Shown piece after piece: positions 48,000 through 56,650 of a DNA stretch of 64,000 nt. The notes under the pieces are model-generated. The model was not told the DNA's origin. It was given only the letters and a program-made list of their open reading frames with translations, and searched no databases. Position numbers and translations under genes: made by a program. Position 1 is the first letter of the stretch, and every line of letters starts with the position of its first letter. The DNA is taken from positions 19,406 to 83,405 of the forward strand of contig NZ_JACJTD010000036.1 of NCBI RefSeq assembly GCF_014698505.1, in the 5' to 3' direction. The stretch comes from Nostoc foliaceum FACHB-393 (lineage in GTDB: Bacteria > Cyanobacteriota > Cyanobacteriia > Cyanobacteriales > Nostocaceae).

Positions 48000-48306
48000 A
48001 TTGCTAAATCCTGACGATTTACAGATTTAGTATTCCCAGATGGGTGAAGCAATTCATAATTTAAAAGAATATCAAACAATAAATTATCCAATATTCGTAG
48101 ATATGATACGTTACGGAGTTTCGCCTAATACTGGATATTTTTTAATTGGAAGCCCCTAAAAGGATATTTTCAAAGCTAAGGAATGTAGCAAAAAAGCTGA
48201 CTTAAAATTGTCGAAATCAGTACCTTGGGTTTCTACAGCTTTTTGGAGTTTGCTCTGGGCCTTGCGATCGCGTATGCTAAATTCAGTCTGATTTGAATTA
48301 TCTTCT
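48000..48306. other. Divergent spacer between the giant kinase and plsC
   Basis: No gene was seen. It carries the promoter for the kinase on the - strand and for plsC on the + strand. A GCGATCGC site lies near 48265-48272. Confidence 0.4.
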
Positions 48307-48945
48307 GTGGACAGAAACCGCGAACCGTTTATCAGTCTGGCACTTTACCACGCCTTTAAATGGTCGGTCGTTAGCCCCATGCTTCACACTTACTTTCGGG
48401 GCCAGATTTATGGTACGGAAAATGTCCCCCAATCAGGGCCATTGTTAGTAGTAAGTAATCACGCTAGTTATTTTGACCCGCCAATTGTCTCCAACTGTGT
48501 ACGTCGTCCAGTGGCGTACATGGCTAAGGAAGAGTTATTTAAGATCCCAATTTTGGCGCAAGCGATTAAATTGTACGGTGCTTACCCGGTGAGTCGAGGA
48601 AATGCCGATCGCAATGCCATCCGTTCCGCCCTAGAATATCTCAATAATGGTTGGGCTGTCGGTGTTTTCTTGCAAGGTACTCGCACCCCAGATGGTCGAA
48701 TTACAGACCCCAAGAGAGGCGCACTGCTGCTAGCGGCGAAAGCAAAAGCCCCAATATTACCCGTGAGTGTCTGGGGTACTGAAGAGATTTTACAAAAAGG
48801 CTCTTCCCTACCTCGCGCAGTTCCCATCACTGTGAGAATTGGTAACTTGATTGATGCTCCCAGTTCCACCAATAAAGACGAATTGGAAGCGTTGACACAA
48901 AAGTGTGCCACGGTAATTAACGAGATGCATGATTTAGGAAGATGA
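48307..48945 (+). CDS. plsC: 1-acyl-glycerol-3-phosphate acyltransferase PlsC
   Basis: A 212-residue acyltransferase that makes phosphatidic acid. VVSNHASYFDPPIV contains the H(X4)D catalytic motif, GAYPVSRG and FLQGTRTPDGRI are the downstream substrate blocks, and ILPVSVWGTEE is typical of the family. It starts at GTG 48307. In many cyanobacteria this gene follows plsX-fabH-fabD, so it is probably the original last member of that cluster, separated here by the reverse-strand kinase block. Confidence 0.9.
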   Translation: MDRNREPFISLALYHAFKWSVVSPMLHTYFRGQIYGTENVPQSGPLLVVSNHASYFDPPIVSNCVRRPVAYMAKEELFKIPILAQAIKLYGAYPVSRGNADRNAIRSALEYLNNGWAVGVFLQGTRTPDGRITDPKRGALLLAAKAKAPILPVSVWGTEEILQKGSSLPRAVPITVRIGNLIDAPSSTNKDELEALTQKCATVINEMHDLGR

Positions 48946-49099
48946 GTTAGACAAGCAAGAAATATATGCTTTAGGGAGGTAGCGATCGCACCTTAGCCTC
49001 TGTATGTTTAAGGTCAATGTGCTCTAGCAATGAAGTCTAACTTTATGCTTAAATGCAACTGCTAGGCAAATTTACCATCAATTTAACCCTAAACAGCAT

Positions 49100-50137
49100 A
49101 TGAGCGGCTTTGAAGCCAAGAATTTTTGGGAGCGATTAAATAATCTGGCGTTAGTCCGCTTTTTGCTTTTGGTTGCTTCTGGCTGGGCAATTGTACAGCT
49201 TTTAGCTTACTTTGAAGCGGTCATTGTTATTTTTACATTTGCTGCAATTTTGGCTTTTTTACTCAGCTATCCTGTACAGGGACTGCGGCGTTTTTTGCCC
49301 CACGGTGTAGCGGTTGGTGTCATTTTCTTGCTCAGTATTGTGATTATAGGCGGTCTGATAATTACCGTGGGCTTAACGGTTTTATCTCAAGGACAACAAT
49401 TAATTGATAGTATCACGGCATTTTTAAATTCTTTAGTACCTTTATTAGAGCGGCTAGAAGGATTTTTGCAAAGCCGTAATTTACAGATAGATTTAAGTTT
49501 CATTGAAGAGCAATTGCGGAATCAAGCTGTATCAAGCCTTGTGACTAGTTTAGCTATTTTACAAGGGTTTATGACAAATTTCGTAACTTTTATATTGATT
49601 GCAGTGGTGGCTTTTTTCATGCTACTAGATGGAGAAAAATTGTGGAATTTTATTTTAAAAATAGTCCCAAAACACCGACGTAACAGATTTACAAATATAA
49701 TCAGACGCTCTTTTTTAGGTTTTTTTAGAGGTCAGTTATTATTAAGTGCATTTCTCACAAGTTCTACTTTTTTAGTTTTCTTAATATTAAAAGTACCTTT
49801 TGCTTTAATATTGTCAATAATAGTTGGAATTCTTGATATCATTCCTGGCATAGGAGCAACATTAGGAGTAAGCACAATTACTCTATTTGTGTTGTCTCAA
49901 GGCGTTTGGTTAGCATTGAAAGTATTGATAGCTTGTATTGTTCTCCAACAGATACAAGACAACTTGATTGCGCCTCGAATTATGCAAGGTGCGCTGAATC
50001 TTAATCCTGTAGTGGTATTTTTTGCTTTGCTAATAGGCGCTAGAGTAGCAGGATTATTAGGTGTTTTTATATCTATTCCTATAGCTGGAGTAATTGTATC
50101 TTTATTTGAAATTGATGAAATGAAATCAGAAGTTTAG
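49100..50137 (+). CDS. AI-2E family (PerM-like) transporter
   Basis: A 345-residue polytopic membrane protein of the AI-2E/UPF0118 family, with about eight transmembrane helices: two N-terminal pairs, a soluble helical middle region (about 115-160), and a C-terminal half containing ILDIIPGIGATLGV and IAPRIMQGALNLNPVVVFFALLIGA, the family's most conserved blocks. Members export diverse small molecules or act as cation/proton antiporters, so the name does not prove autoinducer transport. It stands alone between plsC and DUF2288. Confidence 0.88.
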   Translation: MSGFEAKNFWERLNNLALVRFLLLVASGWAIVQLLAYFEAVIVIFTFAAILAFLLSYPVQGLRRFLPHGVAVGVIFLLSIVIIGGLIITVGLTVLSQGQQLIDSITAFLNSLVPLLERLEGFLQSRNLQIDLSFIEEQLRNQAVSSLVTSLAILQGFMTNFVTFILIAVVAFFMLLDGEKLWNFILKIVPKHRRNRFTNIIRRSFLGFFRGQLLLSAFLTSSTFLVFLILKVPFALILSIIVGILDIIPGIGATLGVSTITLFVLSQGVWLALKVLIACIVLQQIQDNLIAPRIMQGALNLNPVVVFFALLIGARVAGLLGVFISIPIAGVIVSLFEIDEMKSEV

Positions 50138-50211
50138 TAATTGGTTATTTGTCATGAAGTACCTTTTAGTTAATAATGGGAAAATAGCCATCTACAAATA
50201 AACATTGGGGA

Positions 50212-50511
50212 ATGATGTCGGATTTAAGAGCAGAATTAACAGAAATTTTGGATGAGGCAGAGTGGGAGTGGCTAATTCCTCATGTACAAAGAGATGCAGT
50301 AATTTTGGTGGCACTTGAGCTAAACTTGGTGGATGTTGGAGTAGCGATCGCCAGTGATAACATACCATCGGTGGAACAGTGGATTGATAAGCAATTGATT
50401 GCCAAACCCACGACAGCACAGGTGGGAGAATGGAATAGCGATCGCACTAAGCGATTTAATACTCTCATTGTTCAACCTTACGTTCTGGCGCAAGAAATAG
50501 TTGCTGCTTAA
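50212..50511 (+). CDS. DUF2288 protein
   Basis: A 99-residue soluble protein of the DUF2288 family: LRAELTEILDEAEWEWLIPH and LVDVGVAIASDNIPSVEQWI are characteristic. No function is established. The start is at the first of two adjacent ATG codons, preceded by GGGGA. Its TAA (50509-50511) interlocks with the TAA of the flotillin gene on the other strand within TTAA at 50508-50511, so the two genes converge with no spacer at all. Confidence 0.8.
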   Translation: MMSDLRAELTEILDEAEWEWLIPHVQRDAVILVALELNLVDVGVAIASDNIPSVEQWIDKQLIAKPTTAQVGEWNSDRTKRFNTLIVQPYVLAQEIVAA

Positions 50512-52457
50512 TCAGTTTTTGTGGCGTTTTCCATCAGAGTTGGTGTTGTGATAGTTTCTAAGGAAATATGGCTTGTTGTGTCAGTTATTACTTGGTTATT
50601 GCCACGCACTAACTGGCTGATTTGGCCAATTAATTCGCCTAATTTGCCTTCGTCAAGTAAAGTATTGATTAAGGAAAGTCCACTGGTGGATAGTAGTAAT
50701 TTGTTAATATCTTGACTGCTACTACTGCCGTTTGCACCAGGGAATGAGTAAATACGAGTATCTCCTAAAACTCCCGGTTGTGGTGCTAAAGCGGTGACAA
50801 TTTCTGGTAGTTTATCGGCTAATTCTGGCCAGATTGAGGTAATAATTTTGGCAGTGAGGTTGGCGTTACTAATGGAATTTTCGGCAGAAATTTTTGCTTG
50901 AATACCTTCTGCTTCTGCTAAAACTTTATCGCGGTTAGCTGCTGCTAGAGTGCGAATTGCTTCAGCTTCTAATTCTGCTGCTTGTTGGGCGATTTCTGCT
51001 TGACGACGACGGCGGAAAGCATCGATTTCCACAACGTTGCGATCGCCAATACTCCGTTCTTCAGCTTCTCGTTCCGCAGCAATCACCGATAGGCGTTTGT
51101 TGCGTTCGGCTTTTTCAACTTCACCTGCTGTCTTAACTGATTCCTCGGCTTTGGCTTGTTGTGCTTGTGCAACAAAGCTTTCGCGTTTTTTGTTAGCAAT
51201 AGCGATCGCTACATCTTCTTGAGCAAGCTTTGCCAATCTTTCTGACTCAGCTATCTGCACTTGTGCTTGTAGCTTTCCAGATTCTACACTTTGTTGACGT
51301 AAAATCTCTGCAAGCTCAGATTCTTGTTTTTGCAATGTTTGCGCTACATTTAGCTGTTTATTGCGTTCTTCTAGGGAAATATCAGCTTCAATTTGGCTTT
51401 GCTGCACCGATAATTTTTTGCGAATTTCTTCTTCTTCAATTGATTTTTCCTGCAAAATTTTGGTACGCCGTACTGTTGCAGCTTCTCTATCTTTGGATTC
51501 TTGAATTTCGCGTTCTTTCTGGGCTTTTAATGCTTCTACTTGCAATTTTTGCTCTAATTTAGCACTTTCTTGTTCTTGGGCAATTTGTAGCGATCGCTTT
51601 TGGGCATCCAGTTCTTTTTGCTCAATTGTCACTTGTGCTGCTAACTCAACTTCCCGTTTTTGTTGAATTGAGCGCTGAATAATTTCTGTTCGTAAACGCA
51701 CACCTTGAGCATCAAAGAAGTTATCTGGATCGTAGGTAACACTTTCTAATATTTCTGAGATGGCGATGTTGTTTAGAGTTAATCCGACTTTTTTCAAATC
51801 GGTGCCAACTAAGTTCAACACCTCCTGAGCAAACCCCAATTTATCAGAATCTATTTCCGCTAAATCCTTAGTTTTAGCTGCCGCCCTAATTGCATCATCT
51901 GCTCGTTTCTCTAAAGCATTTTTAATATCTTCAGGAGTAATTTTAATGCCATTTTGAGATAGTCTAGCGGCTGCTGTTAAAACATCATCTTCGGAGGCAT
52001 TAATACATACATAAAAAGTGACTCTAATATCTGCTCGTAAGTAATCTTTAGTCCGAACTGCAAGCTTACCTGTGCGTTCCACATCAATAGAAATTTCTCG
52101 CAGAGGTACACGAGTTAGCTGATGAAATCCCGGTAGAACAATACAACCACCATAAAGAATCACTGATTTCTTTTTAATAAAAAGACCACCAGTCCTGACG
52201 AAAGCTTCGTTGTTGGGTGTAACTACATAAACCCGCGTATAAGCAAACAGGCTAAATAGTAGTAATAAAACCAAAGCGGCAATAATTCCAGGAAATACTA
52301 ATCCCCCGTTAATTTGGGCAACAGTCGGCTGGATTTTGACTGGAAGTGTTTGGGAAATTAATGTTGTTTGCTTTTTTTGTGTTTGAAAATTAATTTGTGG
52401 AGCTTCAGCTATTGTGACGCTAGGTAAGTACTGGATGAAAGTTAACCAAAAAAGCAT
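50508..52457 (-). CDS. Flotillin/SPFH protein (YqiK-like)
   Basis: A 649-residue membrane-scaffold protein. It has a short hydrophobic N-terminus, a transmembrane helix at about 54-74 (GIIAALVLLLLFSLFAYTRV), and an SPFH domain at about 80-280 (VVTPNNEAFVRTGGLFIKKK ... DVERTGKLAVRTKDYLRADI). A very long Ala/Glu/Gln coiled coil follows at about 285-530, and then a C-terminal region. This is the bacterial YqiK/flotillin layout. AGAGGAAAA precedes the ATG. The next upstream gene encodes the usual small OB-fold membrane partner (YqiJ/NfeD-like), 19 bp away, so they form an operon. Confidence 0.9.
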   Translation of the reverse strand: MLFWLTFIQYLPSVTIAEAPQINFQTQKKQTTLISQTLPVKIQPTVAQINGGLVFPGIIAALVLLLLFSLFAYTRVYVVTPNNEAFVRTGGLFIKKKSVILYGGCIVLPGFHQLTRVPLREISIDVERTGKLAVRTKDYLRADIRVTFYVCINASEDDVLTAAARLSQNGIKITPEDIKNALEKRADDAIRAAAKTKDLAEIDSDKLGFAQEVLNLVGTDLKKVGLTLNNIAISEILESVTYDPDNFFDAQGVRLRTEIIQRSIQQKREVELAAQVTIEQKELDAQKRSLQIAQEQESAKLEQKLQVEALKAQKEREIQESKDREAATVRRTKILQEKSIEEEEIRKKLSVQQSQIEADISLEERNKQLNVAQTLQKQESELAEILRQQSVESGKLQAQVQIAESERLAKLAQEDVAIAIANKKRESFVAQAQQAKAEESVKTAGEVEKAERNKRLSVIAAEREAEERSIGDRNVVEIDAFRRRRQAEIAQQAAELEAEAIRTLAAANRDKVLAEAEGIQAKISAENSISNANLTAKIITSIWPELADKLPEIVTALAPQPGVLGDTRIYSFPGANGSSSSQDINKLLLSTSGLSLINTLLDEGKLGELIGQISQLVRGNNQVITDTTSHISLETITTPTLMENATKTD

Positions 52458-52476
52458 ATTTTTCCTCTCACTAAAT

Positions 52477-53154
52477 TTAATTTCTCTGAGATGAGTTAGT
52501 TAACCATTGTTCTTGATCAGGACTATCTTTGGCAATAACTACGTAAATTTGTGCTTTATGTTCAATGATTAAAACTTTTTCCCCACGTTGTGGTGCAATA
52601 GTTGCCCAGTCTGGTATCACAGCACTAATTGTTAAAAAATTTCGTTTGATATCTAGCACATCTACTTGTCCAATTCTGCCTTGATTATCGGTAGGAATGT
52701 AAGCAGAGGTAACAATACCAACGCAACCTATCAAGCGATCGCTACTCGCATCCTCGCCAAACTCGGCAAAAATCTTGCCAATTGGTCGTGCTATCAATCC
52801 TCCCATTAATAAACTGATCATCAGCGAACCAAATAATATAACACTTCCAACAAAAGCAGTAATATTACTATTTGAAGTTCCACTAATAAAAACATTTAAC
52901 ATCCACCCCAAAACGCCCCACAGGCTTAAATCTGTTGCTAGTAACAATATGAGTGGTGCTTTACCAAAACCTACCCATCCCAGGAATTGCCCAAAGCTCA
53001 ATTCGTTACTGCTATCTGCATCTAAGTCTGCATCTACATCAACATCTGCATCAACATCTTGCCCTCCCCCGCCGGAAATTATCATAAAAAAGAACAACAA
53101 GACTCCAATCCCCAGAAAAATCCAATAGGGCAAGTTGGCTGGGCTAAACAGCAT
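52477..53154 (-). CDS. YqiJ/NfeD-like OB-fold membrane protein
   Basis: A 225-residue partner of the flotillin gene. An N-terminal membrane helix (LPYWIFLGIGVLLFFFMI) is followed by a striking Asp/Ala-Val repeat (QDVDADVDVDADLDADSS, about 33-50), two further helices, and a C-terminal OB-fold-like soluble domain (LIGCVGIVTSAYIP, GEKVLIIEHKAQIYVVI). Such proteins pair with flotillins in bacteria. The acidic Asp repeat between helix 1 and 2 could bind divalent cations. Confidence 0.8.
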   Translation of the reverse strand: MLFSPANLPYWIFLGIGVLLFFFMIISGGGGQDVDADVDVDADLDADSSNELSFGQFLGWVGFGKAPLILLLATDLSLWGVLGWMLNVFISGTSNSNITAFVGSVILFGSLMISLLMGGLIARPIGKIFAEFGEDASSDRLIGCVGIVTSAYIPTDNQGRIGQVDVLDIKRNFLTISAVIPDWATIAPQRGEKVLIIEHKAQIYVVIAKDSPDQEQWLTNSSQRN

Positions 53155-53741
53155 AATATTTTGTAAATGATATGTGCTGGTAGTTTTATAGCATCTAATC
53201 CATTTGAATTTCTTTTATTAATACTACAACTGTCAATACAAAAAGATACATTTTTATCTTATGAGTATTTGCTTGAAAAACAAATATAAATTTTATTTAA
53301 AATAAAATATAATTGTTAAATAAATATTAACCAAAGCTTAAGTAAATAAAAGACGATTTAACTCATCCCACAGCATTTCATCAAAAGCTGTGGAAAATCG
53401 AAGTCATTAGTACCAATGATTAATAACTTTGGAAATGGGAGGAATAGCCGCCCACTCAATGAAGGGATCGGAGGAATAGTCGATTTTCTTTGATTACCGA
53501 AAAATGTCTATTTTTTTAAATACAGTCACATCGCATAATTATATGAAGTCAAAAAAAATGTTTAACTTTAGACTAGAATAATATTTTAGGTAGTATAAAA
53601 TACATCAATTGCTCATCAGTGAAGGTAAGTAAAGGGAAAATATACCTCTTCACTATTGACTAAAGCAAAATTTTCTCCTTTAAAATTTATCCATCTAGGA
53701 GCTAGAATTGTTACCATAATTTCAGATTAGATGTTGAAACC
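53155..53741. other. Divergent spacer between yqiJ-like and mutS2 genes
   Basis: An AT-rich region without a gene. It contains a perfect 7-bp hairpin CCACAGC...GCTGTGG (53368-53374 and 53387-53393) and two 14-bp near-identical direct copies GGGAGGAATAGCCG (53437-53450) and CGGAGGAATAGTCG (53469-53482), 32 bp apart. These could be regulator-binding repeats. Confidence 0.4.
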
Positions 53742-56159
53742 TTGATCCAATCTGAAACCTTAGAACTATTAGAATGGCCTCGCCTCTGCCAGCACCTTGC
53801 CACCTTTGCGGCAACTAAGCTGGGGGCGACAGCTGCGCGTCATCTGAAAATACCCGATTCTCAGACCCAAAGCGAACAGTTGTTAGAGCAAACCAAAGAA
53901 GTCTACCAACTGGAAACTCGCCTCACCACGGGACTGTCATTTGAGGGAATTCAAGATATTGGTGATTCCTTAGAACGGGCAGAACGCAGTGGAATTTTGG
54001 CAGGGGATGAACTGTTAGCGATCGCTACCACCCTTGCTGGTGCCAGAAATTTGCGCCGTGTCATTGACAATCAGGAAGATTTGCCGATATTGACTGATTT
54101 GGTTGCCGATTTGCGGACTTATCCAGAACTAGAACAGGAAATTCACCGCTGTATTGATGAACGGGCCCAGGTAACTGACCGCGCGAGTCAAAAACTGGGA
54201 GAAATTCGCACAGACTTGCGGCGAGTACGCAGCCAAATTACCCAAAAGCTGCAAAATATCTTACAGGCAAAATCTGGAGCAGTTCAGGAACAGCTAATTA
54301 CGCAACGGGGCGATCGCTTTGTCATCCCCGTAAAAGCACCCCAAAAAGATGCCATCCCCGGCATTGTTCACGATACATCTACCAGTGGTGCCACCTTGTA
54401 CGTGGAACCTAATTCGGTAGTACCTCTAGGCAACCAACTGCGGCAGATCATCAGAAGAGAGCAAGCCGAAGAAGAAGCGGTTCGCCGTGCTTTGACAGAA
54501 CTTGTAGCCGCAGTCAAACCAGATTTGGAAAGATTGTTAGCGATCGCTACTACTTTGGATCTGGCAACCGCTAGATCGCGCTATAGTTACTGGTTAGGAG
54601 CGAATCCCCCGCGATTTATCAAGCGGGAAGACAGTGAAATCATTACCTTGCGGAACTTACGACATCCTCTGTTAGTGTGGCAGCAACAGCATGAACAAGG
54701 GCAACCAGTAGTTCCTGTAGATTTACTGATAAACCCGTTGATTCGGGTAGTGACCATTACCGGGCCAAATACTGGCGGTAAAACTGTAACCTTAAAAACT
54801 TTGGGGTTAGCAGCATTGATGGCCAAAGTGGGTTTGTTTGTCCCCGCCCGCGAACCAGTGGAAATACCTTGGTTTGATAAGGTGTTGGCAGATATTGGCG
54901 ATGAACAATCTTTGCAGCAAAGTTTATCCACATTTTCTGGTCACATCCGCAGGATTAGTCGGATTTTAGAAGCATTGGGTACTGGGAACTTGGGACTGGG
55001 GACTGGAGAAAAAGAAATTCCTAATCCCCAATCCCTAGTCTTACTCGATGAAGTCGGTGCAGGAACCGATCCAGTTGAGGGTAGTGCTTTAGCGATCGCC
55101 TTGTTGCAATATCTAGCCAACCACGCCCAGCTAACGATCGCCACCACTCACTTTGGGGAATTAAAAGCCCTGAAATACGAAAATGAGCGGTTTGAAAATG
55201 CCTCTGTAGAATTTGACGAAAGTACTCTCTCGCCTACCTACCGTCTCCTGTGGGGCATCCCGGGACGTTCTAACGCTCTGACTATTGCCCTACGCTTGGG
55301 ATTAAAACCAGAAGTGGTAGAAGAAGCGAAAATTCAAGTGGGAGAGGCCACAGATGAAGTTAACCAGGTGATTGCTGGCTTAGAAGCGCAACGCCGCCGC
55401 CAGGAAACCAAAGCGGCCGAAGCCCAAAGTTTGTTGCAGCAAGCGGAACGTTTATACAAAGAAGTATCAGCAAAAGCCGCAAGTTTGGAGGAGAGAGAAA
55501 GTAGTTTGCGGGCTTCACAGGAAGTAGCAGTAAAACAAGCGATCGCTCAGGCGAAAAGTGAAATTGCCCAAGTGATTCGCCGTTTGCAGCAAGGTACGCC
55601 TACAGCCCAAGAGGCGCAGCAAGCAACTAATGCCTTGAATCAAATTGGCCAGCAATATCAGCCAGCAACGCCAGCAAAACCAAAAGCTGGGTTTATGCCC
55701 AAAATAGGCGATCGCGTCCGCATTCCCAAACTCGGACAGATAGCGGATGTGATCACCGCCCCTGATGAAGATGGCGAGTTAAGTGTTCGGTTTGGGCTAA
55801 TGAAGATGACTGTGAAGTTGCAAGACGTAGAATCTTTAGATGGTCAAAAAGCAGAACCAATCGTCAAACCTAAATCAGCCCCAGCACCAGTAACACCACC
55901 ACCGCAAAGTGTTCCAGAAATTCGCACCTCGCAAAACACCATTGATTTGCGCGGTAAACGGGTGGCTGATGCCGAATATATTTTAGATAAAGCCATCTCG
56001 GAAGCTACAGGCCCAGTCTGGATTATTCACGGATACGGCACTGGTAAGCTGCGACAAGGAGTTCACGCCTTTCTGCAACATCATCCCAGAGTGAACAACT
56101 ACGAACCAGCAGAACAAGGAGATGGCGGCAGTGGTGTTACCGTTGCTCACATCAAATAA
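53742..56159 (+). CDS. mutS2: MutS2 (RqcU) ATPase/endonuclease
   Basis: An 805-residue MutS2 family protein. A helical lever/clamp region spans about 1-320, the ABC-type ATPase core has Walker A TGPNTGGKTVTLKTLG at about 339 and Walker B VLLDEVGAGTDPVEGSALA at about 432, a coiled coil lies at about 540-640, a KOW-like region at about 650-700, and a C-terminal Smr nuclease domain has IDLRGKRVADAEYILDKAI and HGYGTGKLRQGVHAF. MutS2 suppresses recombination and rescues collided ribosomes. The start is TTG 53742, the only in-frame start after an upstream stop. An extra Gly/Thr/Asn-rich segment at about 412-431 lies between Walker A and B (see findings). Confidence 0.92.
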   Translation: MIQSETLELLEWPRLCQHLATFAATKLGATAARHLKIPDSQTQSEQLLEQTKEVYQLETRLTTGLSFEGIQDIGDSLERAERSGILAGDELLAIATTLAGARNLRRVIDNQEDLPILTDLVADLRTYPELEQEIHRCIDERAQVTDRASQKLGEIRTDLRRVRSQITQKLQNILQAKSGAVQEQLITQRGDRFVIPVKAPQKDAIPGIVHDTSTSGATLYVEPNSVVPLGNQLRQIIRREQAEEEAVRRALTELVAAVKPDLERLLAIATTLDLATARSRYSYWLGANPPRFIKREDSEIITLRNLRHPLLVWQQQHEQGQPVVPVDLLINPLIRVVTITGPNTGGKTVTLKTLGLAALMAKVGLFVPAREPVEIPWFDKVLADIGDEQSLQQSLSTFSGHIRRISRILEALGTGNLGLGTGEKEIPNPQSLVLLDEVGAGTDPVEGSALAIALLQYLANHAQLTIATTHFGELKALKYENERFENASVEFDESTLSPTYRLLWGIPGRSNALTIALRLGLKPEVVEEAKIQVGEATDEVNQVIAGLEAQRRRQETKAAEAQSLLQQAERLYKEVSAKAASLEERESSLRASQEVAVKQAIAQAKSEIAQVIRRLQQGTPTAQEAQQATNALNQIGQQYQPATPAKPKAGFMPKIGDRVRIPKLGQIADVITAPDEDGELSVRFGLMKMTVKLQDVESLDGQKAEPIVKPKSAPAPVTPPPQSVPEIRTSQNTIDLRGKRVADAEYILDKAISEATGPVWIIHGYGTGKLRQGVHAFLQHHPRVNNYEPAEQGDGGSGVTVAHIK
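54976..55041. repeat. Repeat-like insertion inside mutS2
   Basis: The DNA reads GGGTACTGGGAACTTGGGAC, then TGGGGACTGGAG, then CCTAATCCCCAATCCCTAGT, an imperfect inverted repeat of the GGGGACT/AGTCCCC style. It is in frame within mutS2 and resembles the intergenic repeat at 38161-38262. Confidence 0.6.
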
Positions 56160-56650
56160 AGTTCACTTGCAAATGGTAATCTTGAGAATCTTTAGAGAGA
56201 ATACCAACCAAGATTTACTGTTTGCGAGTTTCTTTATTAACTCAATCGATTAAGAATCACTGTTGAACACGTGAATCGTCGTCTAAAAACCTTTAAAATT
56301 TTGGATTATAGATATCGAAATCGTCACCGACGTTTTGGTTTAAGGTCGAATTGGGTTGCGGGGATTTATAATCACGAATTAGCCCTATAAATCGGAGCAA
56401 AAAAATAAATTGATTAAATAATTTCAGTAATTAATAAATAACTGAAAACATGTATGCTACCAATTTATTTAGTCAGAAAGGAGTAGAAAGCTAAATGCTA
56501 TATATAGCATTTAGCTTTAATATCTCTGTTATGTTAATTTAGTTCCTCCAAAATTTGATTTATCTTGAGTGAGTTATGTAAGTTTTCTCCTTTCCCCACA
56601 AATTTTCCAGTTTAAACTAAGAGCCTGCGTAATCTATGAGTTTTGCCGAC
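56160..56650. other. Gene-free region after mutS2
   Basis: No gene. AT-rich, with the perfect palindrome listed separately at 56487-56518. It lies downstream of both mutS2 (+) and the double-glycine peptide gene (-). Confidence 0.45.
56487..56518. terminator. Perfect 32-bp palindrome
   Basis: The 14-base arms AAAGCTAAATGCTA (56487-56500) and TAGCATTTAGCTTT (56505-56518) are exact reverse complements around TATA. It lies about 330 bp after mutS2 and about 130 bp after the peptide gene stop. It could end transcripts from either side, but is rather AT-rich for a terminator. A palindromic protein-binding site is an alternative. Confidence 0.5.

Noticed and set aside
53437..53482. Possible CRISPR remnant (two 14-bp repeats, 32-bp period)
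   Set aside because: Only two short copies and no cas genes; a promoter element is more plausible.
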